Of a DNA stretch of 64,000 nt, positions 8,261 to 16,374 are shown one piece after another; positions within the stretch are counted from its first letter, which is position 1, and each line of letters opens with the position of its first letter. Location of the stretch: assembly GCF_000189275.1 (NCBI RefSeq), contig NZ_AEVT01000006.1, positions 1 through 64,000 of the forward strand, in the 5' to 3' direction. The notes under the pieces were generated by a model, which was not told the DNA's origin, searched no databases, and saw only the letters and a list, made by a program, of their open reading frames with translations. Source of the stretch: Vibrio sinaloensis DSM 21326 (GTDB taxonomy: Bacteria; Pseudomonadota; Gammaproteobacteria; Enterobacterales; Vibrionaceae). A program made the position numbers and the translations under genes.

Positions 8261-9169
8261 TTACACTAACCTGTTTTGGATATATTCAATGAAGGTCTTG
8301 ATTTGACTAGGAATATATTTAGATTGTGCATACTGCGCAATAATTTTTCCTTGATAGTTGCCACCTACATGCCAATCGCGCAGCACTTCGATAACCTGGC
8401 CTGAATCGATGTACGATTGAATGGCGAATTCAGGGAATACGGAGAGACCGACCCCTCTCAATACCGCTTCGCGCCGAATTTCACTGTGATTGACGATAAA
8501 TGACCCATTGACGTTTATCGATACCTTCTTGTTATTATTAGTAAATTCCCATACACGGTCACGTGGGTTCTCACCTAAACATAAGCAATTGTGCCCAGAA
8601 ATATCCTGTGGGTGAATCGGCATTCCATATTGCTCAATGTACTCTGGACTCGCACACAAAACGAGCCGACAGTGTCCGAGTGGCTTTGCAATTAACCCTT
8701 CCATCGGTTTGTCGGTGATCATGATAATGATGTCAACCTCATCGCCAATTGGATCAATGTAATGATCCGCCACTTTTAGTTGGAGAGAAACGTTAGGATA
8801 ATCATCGATAAAGTCGAGGATGAACGGCATTAATACCTGCCTAGACAAGGCTTTAGGTGCCGCTACTCGTAATGAGCCTGAGACATCTGTCTTATCCACT
8901 TGGGCAGCAGAAACGGCCATTTTCGCTGAGTTCATCATGTCACTGCATAGGCTGTAGACCTCTTGCCCTGTCGAACTCAACCGCATTTGTCGCGTGGTTC
9001 GCTCCAACAGTTTTTCTTCTAACGCACTTTCAAGACGCGTTATTGAACGGCTGACTGAGGAGGGAGAAACGCCCAATTTCTTCGCGGTTTGGGAGAAACT
9101 CCCAGACTCAACCACGTTAACGAAGATTGCCATCTCAGAAAGAAGAGGAATAAGCCTATTTGTGTCCAT
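8261..9169 (-). CDS. LysR-family transcriptional regulator of the ligase cluster
   Basis: 302 residues. Winged helix-turn-helix at about 10-70 (FVNVVESGSFSQTAKKLGVSPSSVSRSITRLE), then a periplasmic-binding-like effector domain. The sequence style (TTRQMRLSSTGQEVY) is that of the CrgA/AaeR subgroup. It is divergent from the ArgG-like gene with about 105 bp between the start codons, the classic layout for a LysR regulator controlling its neighbour. The intergenic AATTAAGTCAATTGAC stretch is AT-rich and could hold the T-N11-A site, but I cannot fix it. The ligand is probably the product or substrate of the adjacent pathway. Confidence 0.9.
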   Translation of the reverse strand: MDTNRLIPLLSEMAIFVNVVESGSFSQTAKKLGVSPSSVSRSITRLESALEEKLLERTTRQMRLSSTGQEVYSLCSDMMNSAKMAVSAAQVDKTDVSGSLRVAAPKALSRQVLMPFILDFIDDYPNVSLQLKVADHYIDPIGDEVDIIIMITDKPMEGLIAKPLGHCRLVLCASPEYIEQYGMPIHPQDISGHNCLCLGENPRDRVWEFTNNNKKVSINVNGSFIVNHSEIRREAVLRGVGLSVFPEFAIQSYIDSGQVIEVLRDWHVGGNYQGKIIAQYAQSKYIPSQIKTFIEYIQNRLV

Positions 9170-9274
9170 GGCGCAATTATCCTTTGCATTATGGCTGTAT
9201 TGTTTCGTTTAAGTTACTTATGGATACTAATTAAGTCAATTGACAACAACAAAAAAGAATAAAGGACGTGAAGC

Positions 9275-10492
9275 ATGAAGAAGATCAGAAGTATCGAGGA
9301 TGTGATGGCTGTTGCCAGCGTTTCGAAGCACATTTTGACCTTATTCAGTGGAGGACTCGATAGCTCTTATGTATTGGAGTTACTAAAGAACAGCCAAGCT
9401 AAGGTGACTGCATTGGCGGTTGACTTGGGTGATGGTATAGAAGAATCAAGCTTAAGGCTGATCACTGACCATTATGGGTTTGATTTGAAAATCATCGATG
9501 CTAGGCAGGAATTTGTAGAACACAGTTTAGTCTCTGCTATTCAAGCGCAAGCTCTGTATCTTGGCGATTACCCCGTTAGTTCTTCGCTCTCACGGCCTAT
9601 CATAGTTAAAAAAGCACTAGAACTTGCAGAGATACTGGAGTGTGACGCCATTATTCATACGGCTAATCAATCACAAAACAGTTTAAGACGCCTTAACGGT
9701 GCCATTGAAAAAGCCGGATTTACAGGATATTACGGCTCTCCTTACGAATACTCTGCATTACCCAGAGAAGACAAGGCCAAAGCATTGTTTCATTCTGGGT
9801 TAGTCGGCTTTAAAAGCCGCAATGTGAGTGGCGATTCCAATTTATGGTGCCGCGAATTTGAATCTGGTGTTTTGGACAATCCAGAACAGTTCACGGTGTC
9901 CGAATCACTGTTTACTTGGTCTCGTTGGCAGACGGAGAAACAGTTAGAAAACGATCAAATCAAGATAGGTTTTCTTCAAGGTTATCCAGTTACTTTGAAC
10001 GACAATCCTATCAATTTACTCGAGTTAATTGCCTTCATTAACAACCACGTTGGCGCGTATGAGATCGGTCGATTTGTAGGGTTTGACCATCTCGATCAGG
10101 ACGAAAAGGTATTAGAAGTGCGAGAAGCACCTGCCGCTGCTCTCCTGATGAAGGCTTATAAGCTGCTGGAAACAGCGGTTTTACCTACCGATGTACTCAA
10201 GGCTAAAGCGATACATAACGACATGTGGACTCAAGAGGCTGTTGAAGGCCGCTTTGGCAGCATGTTGCAAAAAGCTAGCTATGCGTTCATTGCTCACACT
10301 GCCGAATTCGTTTCTGGCAGTGTCCTATTCAACTTAAGCCGAGGTAATGCTCTGGCAACAAGCATAGTTGCTGAGAATCCAAGGTACTTGTGTGACCGAG
10401 ATGCTTGGGAAGTGGAGGTTGCACATCAGCGTAGCCTACGTTCACTTGCTCTCGATAACACATCAGAGCATGCCCAACAGGTCGTATCATAG
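9275..10492 (+). CDS. Divergent argininosuccinate-synthase-like ATP-dependent ligase
   Basis: 405 residues, the length of bacterial ArgG. The PP-loop SGGLDSS (25-31) and SLSRPII (near 105-111) place it in the ArgG fold, which adenylates a substrate and couples an amine. Substrate-binding positions differ from true ArgG by my manual alignment. The stretch equivalent to TGKGNDQVRF reads NQSQNSLRRL (131-140), the YETP motif reads REAP, and HISxEGG reads CREFESG. It is therefore unlikely to be the arginine-pathway enzyme and probably joins different substrates. First gene of a three-gene operon with a dioxygenase and an exporter. AAGGA ribosome site. Confidence 0.8.
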   Translation: MKKIRSIEDVMAVASVSKHILTLFSGGLDSSYVLELLKNSQAKVTALAVDLGDGIEESSLRLITDHYGFDLKIIDARQEFVEHSLVSAIQAQALYLGDYPVSSSLSRPIIVKKALELAEILECDAIIHTANQSQNSLRRLNGAIEKAGFTGYYGSPYEYSALPREDKAKALFHSGLVGFKSRNVSGDSNLWCREFESGVLDNPEQFTVSESLFTWSRWQTEKQLENDQIKIGFLQGYPVTLNDNPINLLELIAFINNHVGAYEIGRFVGFDHLDQDEKVLEVREAPAAALLMKAYKLLETAVLPTDVLKAKAIHNDMWTQEAVEGRFGSMLQKASYAFIAHTAEFVSGSVLFNLSRGNALATSIVAENPRYLCDRDAWEVEVAHQRSLRSLALDNTSEHAQQVVS

Positions 10493-10505
10493 GGAGGAAC
10501 ATTCC

Positions 10506-11249
10506 ATGCAGAATGTTATGCACACGACAAGCAAAAATAAATCGGTGATCACTGAGATCCTCAAGCAGAACCAATACGTTTTTGTTGGAGGTAAACAGAT
10601 GACTTCATTGCTGCAAACCAATGTCGATGAAGTGGTCAGATTTAAACATTGCTGGAGTCAACTGGAGCGGGATCAGTATATGGCGGATGGTGGCACATAT
10701 CGCTATCGTCGCTACGGACAATTTATGAAGCTTCCCGGTAGCCACGAGATCACCATGTTGCCTCACGAACCCTATGTTCAGCCTTCTTACATCAATAACC
10801 TAAATGGTGACATTGAGCGTCATTTTGAACCTCTAACAGACCGGTTTGTCACCTCACCAATTCTGGAACGTCTGCTTTGTTTGATGAGCGATATTTATGA
10901 CGGTGCAGAAGGGCAAGCAACCAAATGGAATATACGTTTACATCCCTATCGCATTATTGCGGATGACTTTGAAGCGGGGCAACCGACACCTGAAGGGTTA
11001 CATCGGGATGGAGTCACTTATATTGCTTCAATGATGATCAACAGAAACAACGTTATGGGCGGAATGACGACCATAACGGATGCAAACCAAAACGAACTTG
11101 AGCGCTTAATGCTTGATAAGACCTTTGACATCGTCATGGCCGACGATTCGGAGACAATGCACGAAGTGTCGGCCATTCGGCCAGAAAGTTCGGAAAAATG
11201 CGCGTACAGGGATGTACTCGTGATCGCTTTTACAAAAATGGAGGAATGA
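10506..11249 (+). CDS. 2-oxoglutarate/Fe(II) dioxygenase (PF10014-like amino acid hydroxylase)
   Basis: 247 residues from the ATG behind AGGGAGGAAC, a strong ribosome site; a longer reading frame upstream overlaps the ligase gene and is rejected. The iron ligands appear as H166-x-D168 (LHRDG) with the distal His219 (ETMHEVSAI), and Arg235 (YRDVL) could bind 2-oxoglutarate. The layout matches the 2OG-Fe dioxygenase family whose studied Bacillus members hydroxylate free L-amino acids such as isoleucine. Here it probably hydroxylates an amino acid used or made by the adjacent ligase. Its stop lies one base before the exporter start. Confidence 0.82.
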   Translation: MQNVMHTTSKNKSVITEILKQNQYVFVGGKQMTSLLQTNVDEVVRFKHCWSQLERDQYMADGGTYRYRRYGQFMKLPGSHEITMLPHEPYVQPSYINNLNGDIERHFEPLTDRFVTSPILERLLCLMSDIYDGAEGQATKWNIRLHPYRIIADDFEAGQPTPEGLHRDGVTYIASMMINRNNVMGGMTTITDANQNELERLMLDKTFDIVMADDSETMHEVSAIRPESSEKCAYRDVLVIAFTKMEE

Positions 11250-11250
11250 C

Positions 11251-12156
11251 ATGACGACGGCAACGAGTTCGTTAAAAAAAGGGAGTTTTAAGTTTCCCGT
11301 AACAGAGTCACTACTACTATTAGTGGCCGTGTTTTGGGGAACGAGTTACGGGCTCACCAAAAGTGCCTTGGTTTACACCAGTGTTTTACTCTTCATTTCC
11401 ATACGTTTCTCAATCACTTTTTTATGTATGCTACCTGTAGTGATTCGAGACTTTCGCCGAGGGCTCAATAAAGACTGGAAGATTGCGATTCCGACAGGCT
11501 TTATTCTATCGGCGATTTTTTTCTGCGAAGTGTTTGGGGTTTCGCAAACCTCAGCATCCAATGCAGCATTTCTCATCAGTTTGACCGTGATCCTGACGGC
11601 ATTCGCTGAGTTAATCATCAACAAAAAACGTGTCAGTAATATGTTGTTGGGGCTGACGGTGTGCAGTGTGGTTGGTGTGCTGCTACTTACCAGTGAGCAA
11701 GGCATTGAGTTTTCGCTCAATACTGGGGACTACTTTATCCTTACCGCAGCGCTATTACGTGCGCTTATGGTGACACTCACTAAGCGTTTTACGGAAGGAA
11801 AGGAGATAACAACATCGACTTTGACATCGCTTCAATCGTTAGTGGTGGCATCTTGTGCGATCGTTGGAGCGTTGGTTTACTTGCCTGCTTCTGAGTTTGT
11901 ACTACCGACATCGACAGAGTTTTGGATTACCGTGGCTTACTTGGTTTTGTTTTGCACTTTGTTTGCTTTCTATGTCCAAAACTATGCCGTCCGCAGAACA
12001 TCACCGACCCGAGTGTCGTTGCTGATGGGAAGTGAGCCTCTGTTTGGTGCTATTTTTGCCATGGTCTGGTTGCAAGAATCACTGAGCTTAATTCAGTTGG
12101 CTGGTGGGGCGCTGATATTGTTTAGTGTCGTTGTTACCTCAACCAGAGAAACTTAA
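11251..12156 (+). CDS. EamA/DMT-family exporter
   Basis: 301 residues with ten hydrophobic helices in two EamA repeats; the second repeat ends in the usual ...GSEPLFGAIFAMVWLQESLS...GGALILFSV pattern. Members such as RhtA and YdeD export amino acids and their derivatives. It is the last gene of the operon, starting one base after the dioxygenase stop, and so most likely exports the product of the ligase and hydroxylase. A GGAGGA ribosome site lies in the end of the preceding gene. An inverted repeat follows. Confidence 0.87.
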   Translation: MTTATSSLKKGSFKFPVTESLLLLVAVFWGTSYGLTKSALVYTSVLLFISIRFSITFLCMLPVVIRDFRRGLNKDWKIAIPTGFILSAIFFCEVFGVSQTSASNAAFLISLTVILTAFAELIINKKRVSNMLLGLTVCSVVGVLLLTSEQGIEFSLNTGDYFILTAALLRALMVTLTKRFTEGKEITTSTLTSLQSLVVASCAIVGALVYLPASEFVLPTSTEFWITVAYLVLFCTLFAFYVQNYAVRRTSPTRVSLLMGSEPLFGAIFAMVWLQESLSLIQLAGGALILFSVVVTSTRET

Positions 12157-12162
12157 AAACAG

Positions 12163-12193
12163 TCGGGTCACAGAAATGTGGCCCGATTGCTTT
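12163..12193 (+). terminator. Probable terminator of the ligase operon
   Basis: TCGGGTCAC (12163-12171) pairs with GTGGCCCGA (12178-12186), one G-T wobble, followed by TTGCTTT, a weak T tract. Confidence 0.55.
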
Positions 12194-12209
12194 CCGCTGC
12201 GGGTTGCTT

Positions 12210-12686
12210 TTATGATGCGCGTTCACCAAATAACTTTGGCTTAAAGGAGCCAAGCAATAACTCCAGTATCAATGGAAGTGCATTAGATGCTCCTATCAAC
12301 TGCTCTAAGCTGGCTCTCTCTACATAGTCACGGCTTAGTTCTCCATTAACCATTGATGTTTGGGCTAGCGTTACTAGCTCCGGCATCATAGGTACCAAGA
12401 AAACGAAGGCGTTCACGGCTAAAAAAGCGATGCAAGCTAACTTCATTTTTAACCAGTTCGGTACACGTTCATAGTGAGTGAACAGGTATAAATCTACACA
12501 CACTTTTAGTGCTAGACCTGGCAGGATTAAAATGTAGGCGCTTAGCTCTTTATAGACCCCAACATGATACGCCGTTACTGGATCTTCGTGGCCTAATACC
12601 GCTCCAATTACAATGTGTGAGAATATTCCTCCGACATACATGATCGTAGCGATTTCGTTGATAAAGTGGATTAGTTTATCTCTCAT
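12210..12686 (-). CDS. Small integral membrane protein (DUF2269-like)
   Basis: 158 residues with four probable membrane helices and histidines near helix ends (FSHIVIGAVLGHEDP, AYHVGVYK). It resembles predicted membrane proteins of the DUF2269 type, but this is a weak match by eye. Last gene of the minus-strand arm after cytochrome c' and the two-repeat periplasmic protein. The histidines and the cytochrome context make a haem- or quinone-linked role conceivable, not shown. Confidence 0.6.
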   Translation of the reverse strand: MRDKLIHFINEIATIMYVGGIFSHIVIGAVLGHEDPVTAYHVGVYKELSAYILILPGLALKVCVDLYLFTHYERVPNWLKMKLACIAFLAVNAFVFLVPMMPELVTLAQTSMVNGELSRDYVERASLEQLIGASNALPLILELLLGSFKPKLFGERAS

Positions 12687-12716
12687 GTTCAGCTCTGATG
12701 TCGATGTAAGAGGGGG

Positions 12717-13382
12717 TTATCGGTTAAGGTCGAGTTTGTGACCGAGATGAATGACTTCGATTGTTGCGTAGCCCAAAGTTACGGCTTCAAACTGCTTGCT
12801 TAGTTCTGCCGCGTGATTGGCATCTTCGGCAAGAAAAGACACCGAGTATATTGGACGAACCAATCCATTTTCCAAGGTCTGAGTATTTAAGTAGGAAGAC
12901 GTCACAAGCCCCGCTTGATTCAAGCTGATCACACGCTGAAGATCGATCCCGAGTACGCGATCCATTTCTAATGCTTCTACACCTTGCTTCCAGGTAAAAG
13001 TCACACCGTAGTTGTTATAGACCGGAGTGTTATCTAGCCATTTTGAACCCATGGGTTGGACGTTGGCGATATTGACTAGCTCTTTTTGGTATAACGGTAA
13101 CTGTTTGAGCTTGGTAGAGACGTGCTCTTCACTGTCTGCTTCAATAACGAAACGCAGCATTTGCAAGGGCTTACCATCAATTTGGCTCCGAGAAACAAAC
13201 ATATCTTTGATCTCACCTTCTTCCACCAATTTTCCAAATGCGGCTCTTTGTTCTGCCATGGTATCCAGTACTTGTTGAGCATTGTCGGTGTTCCATTCGA
13301 GCTCAACAGCAAAGTCAGCAGCGAAGGCGGATGCTGTGGTGAAAAGTGTCGTGATAAGAGCGATGTAGGCTAATTTTTTCAT
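12717..13382 (-). CDS. Periplasmic protein of two alpha-beta barrel repeats
   Basis: 221 residues with a clear signal peptide (MKKLAYIALITTLFTTASAFA, cut before ADFAVELEW). The mature part seems to hold two copies of a ferredoxin-like half-barrel: FAVELEWN...RFVIEADSEEH (about 22-115) and YGVTFTWK...VSFLAEDANHAAEL (about 122-215). This is the pattern of muconolactone-isomerase/YCII-like proteins fused in tandem. I do not recognise a named family. It sits between cytochrome c' and a membrane protein, so a periplasmic binding or redox-partner role is possible. Confidence 0.65.
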   Translation of the reverse strand: MKKLAYIALITTLFTTASAFAADFAVELEWNTDNAQQVLDTMAEQRAAFGKLVEEGEIKDMFVSRSQIDGKPLQMLRFVIEADSEEHVSTKLKQLPLYQKELVNIANVQPMGSKWLDNTPVYNNYGVTFTWKQGVEALEMDRVLGIDLQRVISLNQAGLVTSSYLNTQTLENGLVRPIYSVSFLAEDANHAAELSKQFEAVTLGYATIEVIHLGHKLDLNR

Positions 13383-13412
13383 GTTATTTTCCTTTGGATC
13401 AATGAGTAGGGT

Positions 13413-13844
13413 TTACCAGCGTGAGCGGTAACTGCGATGGCAATTGCGACAAGTTTGCTCAGCAGAATCTAAGCCTTGCTGAGCTCGTTTGTAGTCTTGA
13501 TTCTTACTGGCGAAGTAAAGTGCTTCGAACCCTTCATCCATCTGAGCAAGCAGTTGTTCAAATTTCTCTGGCTTGAGCCAAATGTCGCTTTTTGCCTTAC
13601 TTCCCGTATCGCTCCCTTCTGGGAACAGTGAGCTCAATGTGTGGCTATTTTTGTAGAGAGTTTCACTCTGCTCGATGAGTAAAGCCCAGTCGGTAGATGC
13701 ACCATTAAGTGTTTTGTTTGCTTGTTTCGCGACGTCTTCAATTTGACTGAATGCTTTTTGGCGCTGATCTATTGGATCAATATTGGTCTGAGCGACAGCA
13801 AGAGCGGGCAGAGCAAACAGTAAGCTGACGATAGTTACTTTCAT
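13413..13844 (-). CDS. Cytochrome c' (class II c-type cytochrome)
   Basis: 143 residues with a signal peptide (MKVTIVSLLFALPALAVA). A four-helix-bundle type sequence carries a single haem motif CRNCH close to the C-terminus, followed by RSYRSRW, which is the arrangement of cytochrome c'. Such proteins bind NO or CO and are tied to nitric oxide tolerance. Divergent from a cytochrome b561 gene with a perfect palindrome between them. It leads a three-gene minus-strand unit. Confidence 0.85.
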   Translation of the reverse strand: MKVTIVSLLFALPALAVAQTNIDPIDQRQKAFSQIEDVAKQANKTLNGASTDWALLIEQSETLYKNSHTLSSLFPEGSDTGSKAKSDIWLKPEKFEQLLAQMDEGFEALYFASKNQDYKRAQQGLDSAEQTCRNCHRSYRSRW

Positions 13845-13902
13845 ATTTCGATCTCTTTCTAGTAGTGAGTCACGACAGGATCATTTCTTGTCGATGTGGA
13901 TC

Positions 13903-13948
13903 AATTTACACAGCAATAGTTGCAATTGCAACTATTGCTGTGTAAATT
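13903..13948. promoter_or_regulatory. Perfect 46-bp palindrome, probable MarR operator
   Basis: Two 23-base arms are exact reverse complements with no spacer. The left arm begins AATTTACACAGCAATAG and the centre reads TTGCAATTGCAA. It lies in the 146-bp gap between the divergent cytochrome c' and b561 genes. A MarR-family gene is two genes away, and MarR proteins bind palindromes of this kind with a TTGC-type core. A terminator is unlikely because there are no T tracts and it lies between two 5' ends. The exact repressor is inferred. Confidence 0.75.
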
Positions 13949-13990
13949 AATGCAAATGAAATGATTGTTACGAAATAAACTGGAGCAAAT

Positions 13991-14617
13991 ATGAAAGTTT
14001 GGGACTTAGCGACACGCGTCTATCACTGGCTACAGGCCTTGTTGTTTATTGGCTTAATGGCGAGTGGTTTCTCAGGAAGTGGTCCACACATACAGTTAGG
14101 ACTTGCATTGTTCACTTTACTAATCTGGCGACTTATCTGGGGGCAAGTGGGGAGCGAAACCAGTCGCTTCAAGCAATTTCTCCGTTCGCCCAAAGTCGTT
14201 TTGCGTTACCTCTTGGGTAACGAACCAACGAAACCCGGGCATAATCCTGCGGGAGGTTGGATGGTCGTAGCCATGATCTCCGCGTTACTACTCCAATGTA
14301 TATCAGGGTTGGCGTTAGCGGGAATGCTGGATAACCTACCCTTTTCGGAGTTGTGGTTAACAGACACTCTTTTTGCCGCACTTGAATCGATGCATTTGGG
14401 TTTGGTCAATGTTCTTCCTGCGCTGATTGGTTTACATGTCGCGGCAATTGTCTATTACAAATTGCGCTCCAAACCGCTGACTTGGGCGATGATCTCTGGG
14501 GTTCAGAAAAACGGTCACGCTCAGCTCGGTCTATTCTTTGCTTCACATCGACGTGCTTTAGGCGTGCTTGTGGTGGCGACATCAGTTACCATGGCAATAG
14601 TTGCGCTTTCAGCCTAA
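13991..14617 (+). CDS. Cytochrome b561-family membrane protein
   Basis: 208 residues with about five membrane helices. Histidines at the expected places (YHWLQALLF in helix 1, HLGLVN and GLHVAAIVYY later) can ligate two b haems, as in the PF01292 family that includes b561 and Ni-hydrogenase b subunits. It would move electrons between membrane quinol and a periplasmic acceptor. The divergent cytochrome c' is a natural partner. Followed by a MarR regulator after 25 bases, so the two are probably co-transcribed from the palindrome promoter. Confidence 0.87.
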   Translation: MKVWDLATRVYHWLQALLFIGLMASGFSGSGPHIQLGLALFTLLIWRLIWGQVGSETSRFKQFLRSPKVVLRYLLGNEPTKPGHNPAGGWMVVAMISALLLQCISGLALAGMLDNLPFSELWLTDTLFAALESMHLGLVNVLPALIGLHVAAIVYYKLRSKPLTWAMISGVQKNGHAQLGLFFASHRRALGVLVVATSVTMAIVALSA

Positions 14618-14642
14618 TTTGAGAGAAAGGTAAATCACCTCT

Positions 14643-15071
14643 ATGAGCCCGGAATTTGACCGACAAACCAGTTTTGGCTGGTTAATCAATGTACTTGCTA
14701 ATGATGCTGCCAAATCGTTTGATGCTGAGCTAAAACAACACGGCTTAACCATTGCGCTTTGGCCAACACTCATGTGTTTATGGGAAGAGGAAGGGGTGAC
14801 TCAACGAGATATCGCTAGAAAATCGAAAGTTGAGAACTCTACGACCACTCGAACTTTGGATAAACTAGAAAACCTTGGTTTGGTTGAACGACGTGCGGAT
14901 CCAACAAGCCGTCGCTCGTTCCGTATTTACTTGACAGAACAAGGCCGAGCGTTAGAGAAACAGCTTATTCCGATTCCCGCCGGAATCAACCAATCATACT
15001 TAAGCGCATTGGATGACGCTGAACAAAAAGAACTTATTCGTTTGTTGCAAAAACTTGTCGCCAACGTCTAA
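14643..15071 (+). CDS. MarR-family transcriptional regulator
   Basis: 142 residues with the winged helix-turn-helix signature GVTQRDIARKSKVENSTTTRTLDKLENLGLVERRADPTSRRS, ending in the dimerisation helices. MarR proteins usually repress their own operon and release DNA when they bind phenolics, oxidants or, in some members, on cysteine oxidation. No cysteine lies in the N-terminal helix apart from LMCLWEEE, so either route is possible. It is the best candidate to bind the 46-bp palindrome upstream. Confidence 0.93.
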   Translation: MSPEFDRQTSFGWLINVLANDAAKSFDAELKQHGLTIALWPTLMCLWEEEGVTQRDIARKSKVENSTTTRTLDKLENLGLVERRADPTSRRSFRIYLTEQGRALEKQLIPIPAGINQSYLSALDDAEQKELIRLLQKLVANV

Positions 15072-15105
15072 CTGATAGCAATAGACAGTTTTACCGGAGA
15101 GTAAA

Positions 15106-16104
15106 ATGACCAAATCACTAAATGAATGCATCGTTCCCACTTATCCAACCATTCAAGCGTTAGATGTTAATGCACTCGAGCCCGGTGAGCATAAGTTTTG
15201 GTTTGCAGTGGCAACGGATGCGATTGGTCATCCGCAAACCCTCCCTGTCAGAGTTTTCAAAGGAAAACAAGCGGGTAAGCGAGTGGTGATCACGGCTGGC
15301 GTTCACGGTGACGAGCAAAATGGCATATTGACTGCGCAGAAACTGGCGCGAGAACTGACCAAAAAAGAGATAGCCGGAGCGGTCACGATTATCCCAACTG
15401 TCAACTTGTCAGGGATTGCGCGCCACAGTCGAGATTTCCATTCTGCCGCGCCAGACAGCTCTTCAGCCAATTTAAACCGCGTGTTTCCCGGCAGTCCTGA
15501 CGGCGATGATGCCAGTCGTTATGCCAATAGTCTGTGGCAGAATCTGCTTAAACCTAATGCGGATTTAGCAATCGATTTGCATTCGCAAACCAGTGGCAGT
15601 GCCTACCCGCTGTATGTGTTTGCCGATTATCGTTTGCCTGATGCGATTCGAATGGCGAGGTTGGTGAACCCAGATGTGATTCTCAATGACCCGGGTGATC
15701 CAGGTATCTTAGAAACCGTTTACAACCGAGCAGATATCCCTTCGATTACCATCGAAGTTGGTATTGGTCGCTATACTGACTTGACGATGATTGACCGAGC
15801 AACGCAAGGGTTACTCAATATACTGTCCGCTTATGAGGTGATTTCTGGCGAGAGTAACCATCAGCAGCGTGAGTGTGTGGAAGGCAATCATATCGTGAGT
15901 GTCCGTGCAAAGCAGGGGGGCTTCGTTATCTGCCATGTTGAGCTGATGCAAAAGGTGACCAAAGGCCAAGTTCTGGCAACGCAGTACAACAGCTTTGGTG
16001 ACGAAGTTGAAGTCTACACGGCGCCATTAGAGGCAACGGTGATTAGCCATAACGTAGAGTCTGTACGAGCACCGGGTTCTCTGGTTGTTAGGCTTATTCA
16101 CTAA
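15106..16104 (+). CDS. M14-type succinylglutamate desuccinylase/aspartoacylase family protein
   Basis: 332 residues. Zinc ligands are visible as H67 and E70 (GVHGDE) and H159 (DLHSQ), and the catalytic Glu217 lies in ITIEVGIG. An extra C-terminal beta domain (VRAKQGGFVICHVELMQKV...GQVLATQYN) is typical of the DoeB/RimK-associated subgroup of zinc amidohydrolases that deacylate N-acyl amino acids. It follows MarR by 34 bases with a GGAGA ribosome site, so it may belong to the MarR operon. Substrate unknown. Confidence 0.85.
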   Translation: MTKSLNECIVPTYPTIQALDVNALEPGEHKFWFAVATDAIGHPQTLPVRVFKGKQAGKRVVITAGVHGDEQNGILTAQKLARELTKKEIAGAVTIIPTVNLSGIARHSRDFHSAAPDSSSANLNRVFPGSPDGDDASRYANSLWQNLLKPNADLAIDLHSQTSGSAYPLYVFADYRLPDAIRMARLVNPDVILNDPGDPGILETVYNRADIPSITIEVGIGRYTDLTMIDRATQGLLNILSAYEVISGESNHQQRECVEGNHIVSVRAKQGGFVICHVELMQKVTKGQVLATQYNSFGDEVEVYTAPLEATVISHNVESVRAPGSLVVRLIH

Positions 16105-16301
16105 CCTGACTTGAGAGTCAAGAAAGCAACCGTTTGCTTGGCTCTCTTATTTTCTTCTGAATACTCCCCTTCTGTTTGCTGAAATCTAGATACTCTCGCT
16201 GAATTTCCCTGTCTTTTAGTCTCTTCATCTATCTCCATATCGTGTAATTACTCTATTTATTATTGAATTTTGAGTGATCAGTATCACACAAATGGGTAAA
16301 C

Positions 16302-16320
16302 GATAATTGATCTCATTACC
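16302..16320. promoter_or_regulatory. Fur-box-like site before the peptidase/TonB operon
   Basis: GATAATTGATCTCATTACC agrees with 13 of 19 bases of the Fur consensus GATAATGATAATCATTATC, keeping both outer half-sites. It stands about 55 bp before the S9 peptidase start. A TonB receptor in the operon makes iron control sensible. The rest of 16105-16374 shows no gene. Confidence 0.6.
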
Positions 16321-16374
16321 ATTCTCATGCATCATTCGCGCCCTATTTATATTTTATATATTGCGTCAGATCTT

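Noticed and set aside
10368-10505. Longer dioxygenase start overlapping the ligase gene
   Set aside because: It lies inside the ligase coding sequence in another frame; AGGGAGGAAC before 10506 decides the start.
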